Positions 1 to 8,100 of a stretch of DNA of 43,198 nt are shown in pieces. The number at the start of each line of letters is the position of its first letter. Positions within the stretch are counted from its first letter, which is position 1. Below the pieces are notes generated by a model. That model was not told where the DNA came from. It was given only the letters and a program-made list of their open reading frames with translations, and searched no databases. The translations under genes were made by a program, and so were the position numbers. Origin of the DNA: Collinsella sp. GTDB taxonomy: Bacteria > Actinomycetota > Coriobacteriia > Coriobacteriales > Coriobacteriaceae. The stretch lies in assembly GCA_019414565.1 (NCBI GenBank), contig DXLU01000025.1, positions 1 through 43,198 of the forward strand, in the 5' to 3' direction.

Positions 1-106
1 CCAGGCCCGATTTTGCCTCTTGACAATGTCCTGCTCATATTAAAAGGAACGTCCCTATGTGCCGGGCTTGGGATACCATGGTGGCAGCCTAGCGAAAGGA
101 TGTTTC

Positions 107-1195
107 ATGGCACATGTCGATGACCAGCGCGTGGCGCGCGTGCTCGATGCGCTCGAGGCTCAGCACCCCGGTGCGCAGCTGCTCGTAAACGACCCGTGGT
201 CGATTTACTATCTGACCGGCTTTTATGCCGATATGTTCGAGCGTTTTTGCGGTGTGCTGCTCGCGCGCGATGACGAGCCCGTGATCTTGGTCAACGCGCT
301 GCATCAGTTGCCGGAGTACGACAATGCCCGCGTCGCCTATCACACCGACACCGAAGTCGTGACAGACGCTATCGCTCGCGAGGTCGATCCGACCAAGCCG
401 CTTGGCATCGACACCGTCATGCGTTCCGGCTTTTTGATGCCCCTTATGGAGCGCCATACCGCGAGCGAGTTTTTCCTAGGCGATTTTGCCGTCACCGCTT
501 CACGCACCCACAAGGATGCCGCCGAGCAGGAGCTCATGCGCATGTCCTCGGCCGCCAACGACGCCGTGATGGTCGACGCCATCAAGCTCGTTCACGAGGG
601 CGTAACGGAGCGCGAAATTGCCGACCAGATGCTCGGCCTGTACCGCAAGCACGACTGCGAGGGCTTTAGCTTTCCGCCCATCGTGAGCTTTGGCGCCAAC
701 GCCGGCGATCCGCATCACGAGCCCGACGACACCGTACTCAAGCGTGGCGACGTGGTGCTGTTCGACATTGGCGGACGCCGCTGCAACTACTGCTCGGACA
801 TGACGCGTACATTCTTTTGGGGCGAGCCGGACGAGGAGACGGAGCGCATCTACGATATCGTGCGCCGCGCCAACGAGGCCGCCGAGGCGCTCATCGCGCC
901 GGGCGTGCGCATGTGCGATCTGGACCGTGCCGCGCGCGACGTGATTGAGGACGCGGGCTACGGCGAATACTTTACGCATCGCCTGGGACACTCGATCGGC
1001 CTGCAGGACCACGAGCCAGGCGACGTCTCGCTCGTCAACGAGCAGGTCGTGGAGCCGGGCATGACGTTCTCCATCGAACCGGGCATCTACCTCCCCAGCC
1101 GCACCGGTGTCCGCATCGAGGACCTGGTCCTGGTGACCGAGAACGGCGTCGAGATTCTCAACGCCTACCCCCACGATCCGGTCCGCCTAGACTAG
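107..1195 (+). CDS. M24 family Xaa-Pro aminopeptidase (prolidase-like)
   Basis: Metallopeptidase of the pita-bread fold family M24, expected to cleave Xaa-Pro bonds from peptides in the cytoplasm. The 362-residue product has an N-terminal creatinase-like half and a C-terminal catalytic half. Metal ligands are visible in order: the Asp of VVLFDIGG, the Asp of CSDMTRTFF, the His of HRLGHSIGLQDH, the Glu of FSIEPGIY and the Glu of GVRIEDLVLV. I chose ATG 107 because an AAAGGA ribosome binding site precedes it by about 7 bases; an in-frame GTG at 59 has none. It is the only rightward gene before 34.6 kb and converges with folC over a palindromic terminator-like repeat. Family assignment is firm, substrate is inferred. 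Confidence 0.9.
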   Translation: MAHVDDQRVARVLDALEAQHPGAQLLVNDPWSIYYLTGFYADMFERFCGVLLARDDEPVILVNALHQLPEYDNARVAYHTDTEVVTDAIAREVDPTKPLGIDTVMRSGFLMPLMERHTASEFFLGDFAVTASRTHKDAAEQELMRMSSAANDAVMVDAIKLVHEGVTEREIADQMLGLYRKHDCEGFSFPPIVSFGANAGDPHHEPDDTVLKRGDVVLFDIGGRRCNYCSDMTRTFFWGEPDEETERIYDIVRRANEAAEALIAPGVRMCDLDRAARDVIEDAGYGEYFTHRLGHSIGLQDHEPGDVSLVNEQVVEPGMTFSIEPGIYLPSRTGVRIEDLVLVTENGVEILNAYPHDPVRLD

Positions 1196-1219
1196 GCACG
1201 CCACCAAAGCTCCCCTAGA

Positions 1220-1286
1220 AGTTGCGGTGGAATACGGACTGTTTAAGGCTTCTAGCCCATAAAACAGTCCCTATTTCACCGCAACT
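1220..1286. repeat. GGGAC-type palindromic repeat, copy 1 (likely two-way terminator)
   Basis: Two 25-base arms (1220-1244 and 1262-1286) pair with two mismatches around a 17-base loop; flanking CCCCT and AGGGG extend the stem. It lies between the converging peptidase and folC genes. A near-identical palindrome is present at 37103-37171, also between converging genes, so this is a dispersed repeat rather than a chance hairpin. Confidence 0.8.
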
Positions 1287-1300
1287 GATGAGGGGATGGG

Positions 1301-2644
1301 TTAGCGCAGCAAGCCTGCCACTTCGCCGGCTAGGGTAATGGTGCCGGCTGCTACGAAGGGCTCGCCCGCGGCCTCGAAAGCTGCGAGGGCCTCGGATACG
1401 CTGGGGTACACGCCCGCGAGCTTGTCAGCGTCCACAAGGGCGGCGAGCTCCTCTGCCGGCAGGGCGCGATCGGAATCGGTCTGCGTCACGACCACACGGG
1501 GGAAGGCCGGAATCAGCACGTCGACGATGCCAGCCACGTCCTTGTCGGCCAGCGCGGCACACAGCAACGTGGGGCGGTTCTCCACGCACGGATCGATCTC
1601 GTCCAGCGCGCTCACAAAGTTCTCGCAGCTCTGAGGGTTATGGCAGGCGTCAATCAGCTTAAGCGGATCAGTTCCCAGCACATCAAATCGGCCCGGCGTG
1701 GGGCAGCCCATAAGCGACGCATCGAGCTTGTCATGATCGAGCTCGCGACCCAGATACCCCTCGCACAGCATAATCGCGCACGCGGCATTCTGCGGCTGAT
1801 AGGCCGGCTTGACCATGCTCGACGTATAGATCGCACGCGGCGTGGTGCAGCTAAACTCAACCGTATTGCCCACGTGCTCCGGCACTTTGGTCGTGGCATG
1901 GTTCACTACGAGCGGCACAATGCCGCACTCGCGACAACGTGCATCCATCACGCGCTGAACACTTGCCTCATGCGTACCCTCGCCCAAAACAACCAGGCGC
2001 CCAGGCTTAATAACCGCAGCCTTCTCCACCGCAATGGCCTCGAGCGTATCTCCCAGAATGCGTGTATGGTCGAGCCCGATGCCCGTAATGGCAACGGCGA
2101 CGGGATCGGTCGCACTCGTGGCGTCCCAGCGTCCGCCCATGCCGACCTCGAGCACAGCAACATCCACCGCGGCCTCGGCAAACACGACAAGTGCGGCAGC
2201 CGTCAGCAGATCAAACGGCGTGATGGCATAGGCACGCTCCCCCGCCGCCACACGACGGGCATTCACGCGATGTCCCGCCTCAACAGCGGCGGAAACGCCA
2301 CGGGCAAAGGCCTCATCGCTCACGACGCGCCCATCGACCTCCATGCGCTCGGGATAGCGCACCAGCTGCGGCGACGTATACAGCGCGGTCTTTAACCCCT
2401 CACCACGCAAGATAGCAGCCGAAAAACGCGTGGTCGAAGTCTTGCCATTGGTACCGGCAACCTGAATGCAATCGAAATACTCATCCGGACGTCCCAGCTC
2501 ATCGAGCATATCGACAACCGTCTCGAGCAGAGGACCAGCATCCCCAGAAATCCGCCCCGTATCAGCAGCAAGTCCCACAGCCTCATCAAACGAAAGCAGC
2601 TCAAACGAGAAAGGAACGACATACGACCCCGAACGCTTAGCCAT
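1301..2644 (-). CDS. folC: Bifunctional dihydrofolate/folylpolyglutamate synthase
   Basis: Mur-ligase family enzyme that adds glutamate to dihydropteroate or folate with ATP. The P-loop VAGTNGKTSTT lies near residue 63, followed by the ligase central domain and a C-terminal domain containing the DACHNP segment typical of FolC (around residue 330). The open frame runs further upstream, but ATG 2644 (MAKRSGSY) is preceded by a GGGGGA stretch and gives about 447 residues, normal for the family. It lies downstream of valS on the same strand, separated by a type B element and a terminator, so it is probably transcribed separately or by readthrough. Confidence 0.92.
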   Translation of the reverse strand: MAKRSGSYVVPFSFELLSFDEAVGLAADTGRISGDAGPLLETVVDMLDELGRPDEYFDCIQVAGTNGKTSTTRFSAAILRGEGLKTALYTSPQLVRYPERMEVDGRVVSDEAFARGVSAAVEAGHRVNARRVAAGERAYAITPFDLLTAAALVVFAEAAVDVAVLEVGMGGRWDATSATDPVAVAITGIGLDHTRILGDTLEAIAVEKAAVIKPGRLVVLGEGTHEASVQRVMDARCRECGIVPLVVNHATTKVPEHVGNTVEFSCTTPRAIYTSSMVKPAYQPQNAACAIMLCEGYLGRELDHDKLDASLMGCPTPGRFDVLGTDPLKLIDACHNPQSCENFVSALDEIDPCVENRPTLLCAALADKDVAGIVDVLIPAFPRVVVTQTDSDRALPAEELAALVDADKLAGVYPSVSEALAAFEAAGEPFVAAGTITLAGEVAGLLR

Positions 2645-2671
2645 AACCCAAAGTCCCCCATAACAGAAAAA

Positions 2672-2699
2672 GAGGCCCATCAAAAAGAATGAGCCCCTC
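2672..2699 (-). terminator. Intrinsic terminator after valS
   Basis: On the minus strand a GAGG-GCTCAT / ATGGGC-CTC stem with one bulge is followed directly by TTTTTC. It lies between the valS stop and the folC start, so it should end valS transcription ahead of folC. Confidence 0.65.
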
Positions 2700-2804
2700 A
2701 CGTTGACAATATCAGCCTTTACCCGCTTGCAGCGAGATCAAGGCCACAACCCAGTGGCCCTAACACGCCAGATGCAAACAACAACGTAAACGAACTAGGA
2801 GCGG

Positions 2805-2905
2805 CCCGATGCTTTGCTCGCCGCAAGTTCCGCACGCAAAGGACAGCACTTAATGTGCTGTCCGTCTTGCGCAGGACTGTCCGCAGCGGAGAGCAAAGCA
2901 TCGGG
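2805..2905 (+). repeat. Type B fold-back element, copy 1 (downstream of valS)
   Basis: Outer arms 2805-2824 and 2886-2905 pair over 20 bases with one mismatch. Inside are a CCGCACG block (2830-2836), a hairpin with 9-base arms (2841-2849, 2855-2863) around a TTAAT loop, and an AGGACT block (2873-2878). The same blocks in the same order and nearly the same spacing recur on the minus strand at 5642-5756, while the outer arms there are unrelated. That pattern suggests a conserved structured unit rather than two chance palindromes. Confidence 0.75.
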
Positions 2906-2924
2906 ACGCGCCCCCGAGTGAACC

Positions 2925-5621
2925 TTACGAGAAGTCAGCAACCTGAGCAGTCAGCGCCGCCAGGATCTCCTTGAGCTCAGCTGCACGGTCCCTCTTCTTC
3001 TGCACCACCGCGGGCGCGGCCTTGGCCACAAAGCCCTCGTTGGCAAGGGTCTTCTCGCAGCCGGCAAGCTCCTTCTGAGCCGTGGCGATCTCCTTCTCCA
3101 GGCGCGCCTTCTCGGCCGAAAGATCAACCTTGCCCTCGAGCACCACAAAAACCTCGACGCCGCTGTCGACCACGGCAATGCTCGCAGCCGGCTTCTCAAC
3201 GTCGGTACCCATGACCAGCGAAGCGGTGTTGGCCAGCGGCTCAATGGTCGAGCGCAGGCTCTCGAGCTTCTCGATGTCCTCGGCACCGGCGCGCACGACC
3301 ACGTCGAGCTCGGCCTTGGGGCTCAGGCGATAACGCGAACGCGTGGCGCGGGCGGCGGAAACGACGGTACGGCACAGCTCAAACGCGCGCTCGGCAGGCT
3401 CATCGACATACTTAGCGTAGTCGGCGGGCTCGGGCCACTTGGCGATCATGAGCGCCTCGGCGCGGTCCACGTTGCCCTCGGCGTCCAGGTCGAGCACGCT
3501 CGCCGGCATGTTGTCCCAGATCTCCTCGGTGACAAACGGCATAAGCGGGTGCATCAGGCGAATGGAGGTGTCGAGCACAAAGATCAGGTTGCGCTGAGCT
3601 TGCAGACGGTCCTCGCCCTTCAAGCGGGCCTTGGTGACCTCGACGTACCAGTCGCAGACCTCGTTCCAGAAGAACTGCTGCACGCCGCGGGCCATATCGC
3701 CAAAGGTGTAGCTCTCAATGCCCTCGGTGACCATCTTCACGGCCTTGGCCAGGCGGCTGAACATCCAGGCGTCGGCCGGCGTCTCAACGACGGGCTCGCC
3801 GGGCGTGTAGCCCTCCATGTTCATGAGCAGGAAGCGGCTGGCGTTCCAGATCTTGGTCACAAACGACTTGGCCTGCTCGGTGCGCGGGCTGTCGATGAGC
3901 TTCTTGGTCTTCTTGTCGATGTTCGCGTCGAACTTGACGTCCTGGTTGTTGGTGCACAGCGTGAGTAGGTTGTAACGCATGGCGTCGGCGCCGTACATGC
4001 CAATGAGGTCCATAGGGTCAACACCGTTGCCCTTGGACTTGGACATGCGGCTGCCGTCCTTGGCCAGGATCGTCGGGTAGATGACGACGTCCTTAAACGG
4101 CACCTCGTCCAGGAAGTAAAGCGAGCTCATGACCATGCGGGCGACCCACAGCGCGATGATGTCGCGCGCGGTGACCAGCGCCGTCGTGGGGTGATGTCCC
4201 TCGAGCAGCTCCGGCTTTTGCGGCCAGCCCTGCGTGGCGAAGGTCCACAGCTGCGAGCTAAACCAGGTGTCCAGCACGTTCTCGTCCTGATGGATGTGAT
4301 GGCCGCCGCACTTGGGGCACACGTCGGTGTCCTCGGTAAGGGCGTCCTCCCAGCCGCAATCCTCGCAGTAGAACACGGGGATGCGGTGGCCCCACCACAG
4401 CTGGCGTGAGATGCACCAGTCCTTGAGGTTCTCCATCCAGGTGGTGTAGGTCTGCGTCCAGCGCGCGGGGTGGAAGGTGACCTTGCCGGAGTTGACGGCG
4501 TCGAGCGCCGGCCCTTTGAGCTTGTCGACGGCCACGAACCACTGCTCGGACAGCCACGGCTCCAGGGCGGAGTCGCAACGGTAGCAGTGCATGACGGAGT
4601 GATCGAGGTCCTCGACATGATCGAGCAGGTCGTGCTCCTCGAACCACTTGATGACGGCCTCGCGGCACTCGTCGCGGTTCATGCCGGTAAACTCGCCGTA
4701 GCCCTCAACGACCACAGCGTGCTCATCAAAGATATTGATCTGCGGCAGGTCGTGGGCCTGACCCATGGCGTAGTCGTTGGGGTCGTGGGCCGGGGTGACC
4801 TTGACAAAGCCGGAGCCAAAGTTGGCGTCGACGTGCCAATCCTCAAAGATGGGGATCTCGCGGTCGACGATGGGGAGCTTGACGGTCTTGCCCACAAAGG
4901 CGGCCTTCTCGGGGTCCTTCGGGGAAACGGCGACGCCCGTGTCGCCGAGCATGGTCTCGGGGCGTGTGGTGGCGACGACGATGTAGTCCTGGCCGTTAAC
5001 CGGCTCGGTCAGCGGGTAGCGCAGGTGCCACAGGTGGCCCTTCTCGTCCTTATACTCGGCCTCGTCGTCCGAGATGGCGGTGGTGCAGTTGGGGCACCAG
5101 TTGACGATGCGCTTACCGCGGTAGATCAGGCCGTCGTGGTACCAATCGCAGAACACCTTGCGCACGGCCTGCGCGTAGTCCTCGTCCATGGTAAAGCGCT
5201 CGTTGTCGAAGTCGACGGAGCAGCCCATGCGCTTGATCTGCTCGACGATGATGCCGCCGTACTCGTGGGTCCAGTCCCAGCAGGCGTCGACAAACTTATC
5301 GCGGCCGATCTCCAGGCGGCTAATGCCCTCACTCTTGAGCTTCTTATCGACCTTGGTCTGCGTGGCGATACCGGCGTGGTCGGTACCCAGCACCCAGCGC
5401 GTGGACTTGCCGCGCATGCGGGCCATACGGATGATGGCGTCCTGGATGGAGTCGTCGGTGGCGTGGCCCATGTGGAGCTTGCCGGTCACGTTGGGAGGCG
5501 GAATGGTGACGGTGCAGTCGCCCACGCCCTCGCGGCGCTTGTAGTAGCCGCCGTCGAGCCACTTCTGCAGGATCGCCGGCTCGTTGGTCGACGGATCGTA
5601 GTTCTTGGGCATTTCTTCCAT
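2925..5621 (-). CDS. valS: Valine--tRNA ligase
   Basis: Class I aminoacyl-tRNA synthetase charging tRNA-Val. The 898-residue protein has the HIGH-type motif HMGH in PPPNVTGKLHMGHA (near residue 50), the editing domain, two CxxC zinc-type pairs (CPNC, CPKC), the MSKSKGNG motif (KMSKS loop, near residue 530), an anticodon-binding helical domain and a C-terminal coiled coil ending at the stop. Length is normal for ValRS. The start ATG at 5621 has GGGAGAG about 7 bases upstream. The gene is bracketed by two type B elements in opposite orientation; the upstream one ends about 20 bases before the start codon and could influence leader folding. Confidence 0.98.
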   Translation of the reverse strand: MEEMPKNYDPSTNEPAILQKWLDGGYYKRREGVGDCTVTIPPPNVTGKLHMGHATDDSIQDAIIRMARMRGKSTRWVLGTDHAGIATQTKVDKKLKSEGISRLEIGRDKFVDACWDWTHEYGGIIVEQIKRMGCSVDFDNERFTMDEDYAQAVRKVFCDWYHDGLIYRGKRIVNWCPNCTTAISDDEAEYKDEKGHLWHLRYPLTEPVNGQDYIVVATTRPETMLGDTGVAVSPKDPEKAAFVGKTVKLPIVDREIPIFEDWHVDANFGSGFVKVTPAHDPNDYAMGQAHDLPQINIFDEHAVVVEGYGEFTGMNRDECREAVIKWFEEHDLLDHVEDLDHSVMHCYRCDSALEPWLSEQWFVAVDKLKGPALDAVNSGKVTFHPARWTQTYTTWMENLKDWCISRQLWWGHRIPVFYCEDCGWEDALTEDTDVCPKCGGHHIHQDENVLDTWFSSQLWTFATQGWPQKPELLEGHHPTTALVTARDIIALWVARMVMSSLYFLDEVPFKDVVIYPTILAKDGSRMSKSKGNGVDPMDLIGMYGADAMRYNLLTLCTNNQDVKFDANIDKKTKKLIDSPRTEQAKSFVTKIWNASRFLLMNMEGYTPGEPVVETPADAWMFSRLAKAVKMVTEGIESYTFGDMARGVQQFFWNEVCDWYVEVTKARLKGEDRLQAQRNLIFVLDTSIRLMHPLMPFVTEEIWDNMPASVLDLDAEGNVDRAEALMIAKWPEPADYAKYVDEPAERAFELCRTVVSAARATRSRYRLSPKAELDVVVRAGAEDIEKLESLRSTIEPLANTASLVMGTDVEKPAASIAVVDSGVEVFVVLEGKVDLSAEKARLEKEIATAQKELAGCEKTLANEGFVAKAAPAVVQKKRDRAAELKEILAALTAQVADFS

Positions 5622-5641
5622 ATATCTCTCCCTGTCCCGCC

Positions 5642-5756
5642 GGGGAGGAATGTCGGCCCGATTTTCGCTCGGTCAAGTCCTGGCTCGCTCGAAGAGCACA
5701 TTTAGTGCTCTTCGGCTCGTGCGGGATCTACGAAAATCGGGCCGACATTCCTCCCC
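5642..5756 (-). repeat. Type B fold-back element, copy 2 (valS leader)
   Basis: Perfect 26-base outer arms at 5642-5667 and 5731-5756. Read on the minus strand the interior holds CCGCACG, a 10-base-pair hairpin (5690-5699 with 5705-5714) with loop TAAAT, and AGGACT, matching copy 1 at 2805-2905 block for block. It occupies the valS 5' leader between the clpX terminator and the ribosome binding site. I found no T-box signature in it. Confidence 0.8.
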
Positions 5757-5851
5757 TTAGGTTTCGATTACTTCAGTCTGAATGGACTTTGCTGAGACTT
5801 TAAACAAACACACAGAATAACACAGGTAGTTAGGGTTATTGCGTATATATA

Positions 5852-5887
5852 AAATAGCCTCCGACCGCGGATGGTCGGAGGCTATTT
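5852..5887 (-). terminator. Terminator after clpX
   Basis: Perfect 15-base arms (5852-5866 and 5873-5887) with a 6-base loop; on the minus strand the stem runs into TTTTATATATA. It lies about 20 bases past the clpX stop. Confidence 0.85.
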
Positions 5888-5908
5888 GCAAGCACGTTTT
5901 TGGCTGGT

Positions 5909-7315
5909 TTACCCGTAGATGCGTTGGGGCTGTTCTTCGCCCTTAACCGCCGCTTCGGTCACGATGACCTTGGCGACACCCTCCTCGCTGGGGAGGTCGA
6001 ACATCGTCTGCTGAAGCACGTCCTCGCAGATGGAACGCAGGCCGCGGGCGCCGGTCTTGCGGGCGAGCGCCATACGGGCGATCTCGTGAAGGGCCGCGGC
6101 CTCAAACTCAAGCTCAACGTCCTCGAGCTGGAACATCTTGCGGTACTGACGCACCACGGCGTTCTTGGGCTCGGTCAGAATCGACACCAGGTCGTCCTCG
6201 TCGAGCGCCTGCGTCTGGGTGACAACGGGCGTACGGCCCACGAACTCGGGGATCATGCCAAAGGCGTTGAGGTCCTGCGGGAGCACCTGACGCAGCAGGT
6301 CGTTCTCGTCGACCGAGGTGGGGCCGGCGATCTCGGAGTTAAAGCCCACGCCCTTGTTGCCCACGCGGTCGGCGATGATCTTGTCCAGACCCACAAAGGC
6401 ACCGCCGCAGATAAACAGGATGTTAGTCGTGTCGATCTGCAGCAGCTCCTGCTGGGGATGCTTGCGGCCACCGGTAGGCGGAACGCTGGCCACCGTGCCC
6501 TCAAGAATCTTAAGCAGCGCCTGCTGCACACCCTCGCCCGAGACATCGCGGGTAATGGAGAGGTTCTCGGCCTTGCGGGCAATCTTGTCAATCTCGTCCA
6601 CGTAGATAATGCCCACCTGAGCGCGCTCAATGTCGCCATCGGCAGCATTGATGAGCTTGAGCAGGATGTTCTCCACGTCCTCGCCAACGTAACCAGCCTC
6701 GGTGAGCGCGGTGGCATCGGCGATGGCAAACGGCACCTCGAGGATGCGCGCGAGCGTCTGGGCCAGCAGCGTCTTGCCGGTACCGGTGGGACCGAGCAGC
6801 AGGATGTTGGACTTGGCGAGCTCCACCTCGTCCATGTCATCGTCAAGCTGCGAGTCCAAACCGTCGTCAAAGGCCGAAAGCGCAGCACCGCCCTCGATGA
6901 CGCGGCGGTAATGGTTGTACACGGCAACCGACATGGCGCGCTTGGCGTCCTCTTGGCCCATGACATAAGCCGAAAGCTCGTCATAGATCTCGTGCGGCGT
7001 CGGCACGTGCGTGATGACCTGGCGGTCGTCCTCGAGCTCAAAGCCCTCGGCCTCGGGGTCCACGGCGGGCTGGGATGCAGCCTGGCCGTGGTCGTTGAGA
7101 AAGCCCGGCAGCTTGCCGTTGCGAGCGGCGTCCATAAAGTCCGAAGCCAGCGACTCCTCCAGAATCTCGGAACAGGCGGCGACGCACTCGTCACAGATAA
7201 AGATGTTGGTCGGACCCTTTACGAGGCGACGGACCTGCCCCTGCTCTTTTCCGCAGAAGGAGCAGCGGATGGGGTTGCCATTCTCGTCAAAGTTGTCCTG
7301 CATGTTTCCTGCCAT
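5909..7315 (-). CDS. clpX: ATP-dependent Clp protease ATP-binding subunit ClpX
   Basis: Hexameric AAA+ unfoldase that feeds substrates to ClpP. It has an N-terminal four-cysteine zinc-binding domain (CSFC...CDEC, residues 18-44), Walker A GPTGTGKT (near 160), Walker B IIYVDEID (near 225), and the C-terminal AAA+ small domain including FVGR and a TGARGLRSI sensor segment. Length 468 is slightly long because of an acidic linker after the zinc domain. ATG 7315 follows AAGGA by 8 bases, inside the clpP end; ATG 7303 is an alternative. It is the last gene of tig-clpP-clpX. Confidence 0.98.
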   Translation of the reverse strand: MAGNMQDNFDENGNPIRCSFCGKEQGQVRRLVKGPTNIFICDECVAACSEILEESLASDFMDAARNGKLPGFLNDHGQAASQPAVDPEAEGFELEDDRQVITHVPTPHEIYDELSAYVMGQEDAKRAMSVAVYNHYRRVIEGGAALSAFDDGLDSQLDDDMDEVELAKSNILLLGPTGTGKTLLAQTLARILEVPFAIADATALTEAGYVGEDVENILLKLINAADGDIERAQVGIIYVDEIDKIARKAENLSITRDVSGEGVQQALLKILEGTVASVPPTGGRKHPQQELLQIDTTNILFICGGAFVGLDKIIADRVGNKGVGFNSEIAGPTSVDENDLLRQVLPQDLNAFGMIPEFVGRTPVVTQTQALDEDDLVSILTEPKNAVVRQYRKMFQLEDVELEFEAAALHEIARMALARKTGARGLRSICEDVLQQTMFDLPSEEGVAKVIVTEAAVKGEEQPQRIYG

Positions 7316-7316
7316 C

Positions 7317-7937
7317 CTAGGCGTCCTTCGCGGCGAGATCGCGCGAGGTGACGATACGGTCGATCAGGCCGTAGTCGAGGGCCTCGGCAGCGGTCAGGTA
7401 GTTGTCGCGCTCGGTATCGGCCTGGACCTTCTCGATGGGCTGGCCCGAGGCATCGGACAGGATCTGATTGAGCTCGCGGCGGGTCTTCTTGATCTCCTCG
7501 GCAACGATCTCGATCTCGGTCTGCTGGCCCTGGGCACCGCCGCTGGGCTGGTGAATCATGACCTTGGAGTGCGGCAGGCAGAAGCGCTTGCCCTTGGCGC
7601 CAGCCGAAAGCAGCACGGCGGCCATGGACGCAGCCATACCGACGCAGATGGTGGAGACCTGCGGCTTGATAAAGTTCATGGTGTCAAGAATCGCCAGGCC
7701 GGAGTAAACCTCGCCGCCGGGCGAATTGATGTAGAGCGAGATATCCTTCTCGGCATCCTGGCTCTCAAGATGCAGCAGCTGGGCAACGACCAGGTTGGCG
7801 CTGACGGAGTTGATCTCCTCGCCCAAGAAGATGATGCGGTCGTTGAGCAGGCGCGAATAGATATCGTAGCTGCGCTCGCCGCGCGGCGTCTGCTCGATAA
7901 CGTATGGCACGAGGGCGGAATCGAACTTAGCGATCAT
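7317..7937 (-). CDS. clpP: ATP-dependent Clp protease proteolytic subunit
   Basis: Serine protease forming the tetradecameric chamber of ClpXP. The catalytic triad is visible as Ser in VGMAASMA, His in LPHSKVMIHQP and Asp in ADTERDNYLT; the substrate-binding NSPGGEV segment precedes the Ser. ATG 7937 was chosen because GGAG sits six bases upstream; two ATGs and a TTG further upstream are weaker. The stop is two bases ahead of clpX ATG, so the pair is probably translationally linked. Confidence 0.97.
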   Translation of the reverse strand: MIAKFDSALVPYVIEQTPRGERSYDIYSRLLNDRIIFLGEEINSVSANLVVAQLLHLESQDAEKDISLYINSPGGEVYSGLAILDTMNFIKPQVSTICVGMAASMAAVLLSAGAKGKRFCLPHSKVMIHQPSGGAQGQQTEIEIVAEEIKKTRRELNQILSDASGQPIEKVQADTERDNYLTAAEALDYGLIDRIVTSRDLAAKDA

Positions 7938-7983
7938 ACGCATCTCCATTTCTCTCTTGCGGACCAAATTGGTTCTAGATAAA

Positions 7984-8024
7984 CGTACGGTGCCCGCATG
8001 CTATGCATTGGCTGGCACCGTACG
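7984..8024 (-). terminator. Hairpin between tig and clpP
   Basis: Perfect 11-base arms (7984-7994 and 8014-8024) around a 19-base loop. On the minus strand the stem is followed by TTTATC, so it may be a weak terminator that lowers readthrough from tig to clpP, or part of a leader structure for clpP. Confidence 0.5.
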
Positions 8025-8100
8025 AAGCAACCGGATAACCGGTGTATAACTTTACCCCATCACAGGCGCACGCATGCGCTCGCGGGCAAGGTGGCGAGAA

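Noticed and set aside
1..50. TTGACA at 20-25 as a -35 for the peptidase gene
   Set aside because: No -10-like hexamer at 16-18 bases.
5622..5908. T-box riboswitch in the valS leader
   Set aside because: No T-box TGGNACC-type sequence or specifier-loop arrangement; the leader holds the type B fold-back instead.
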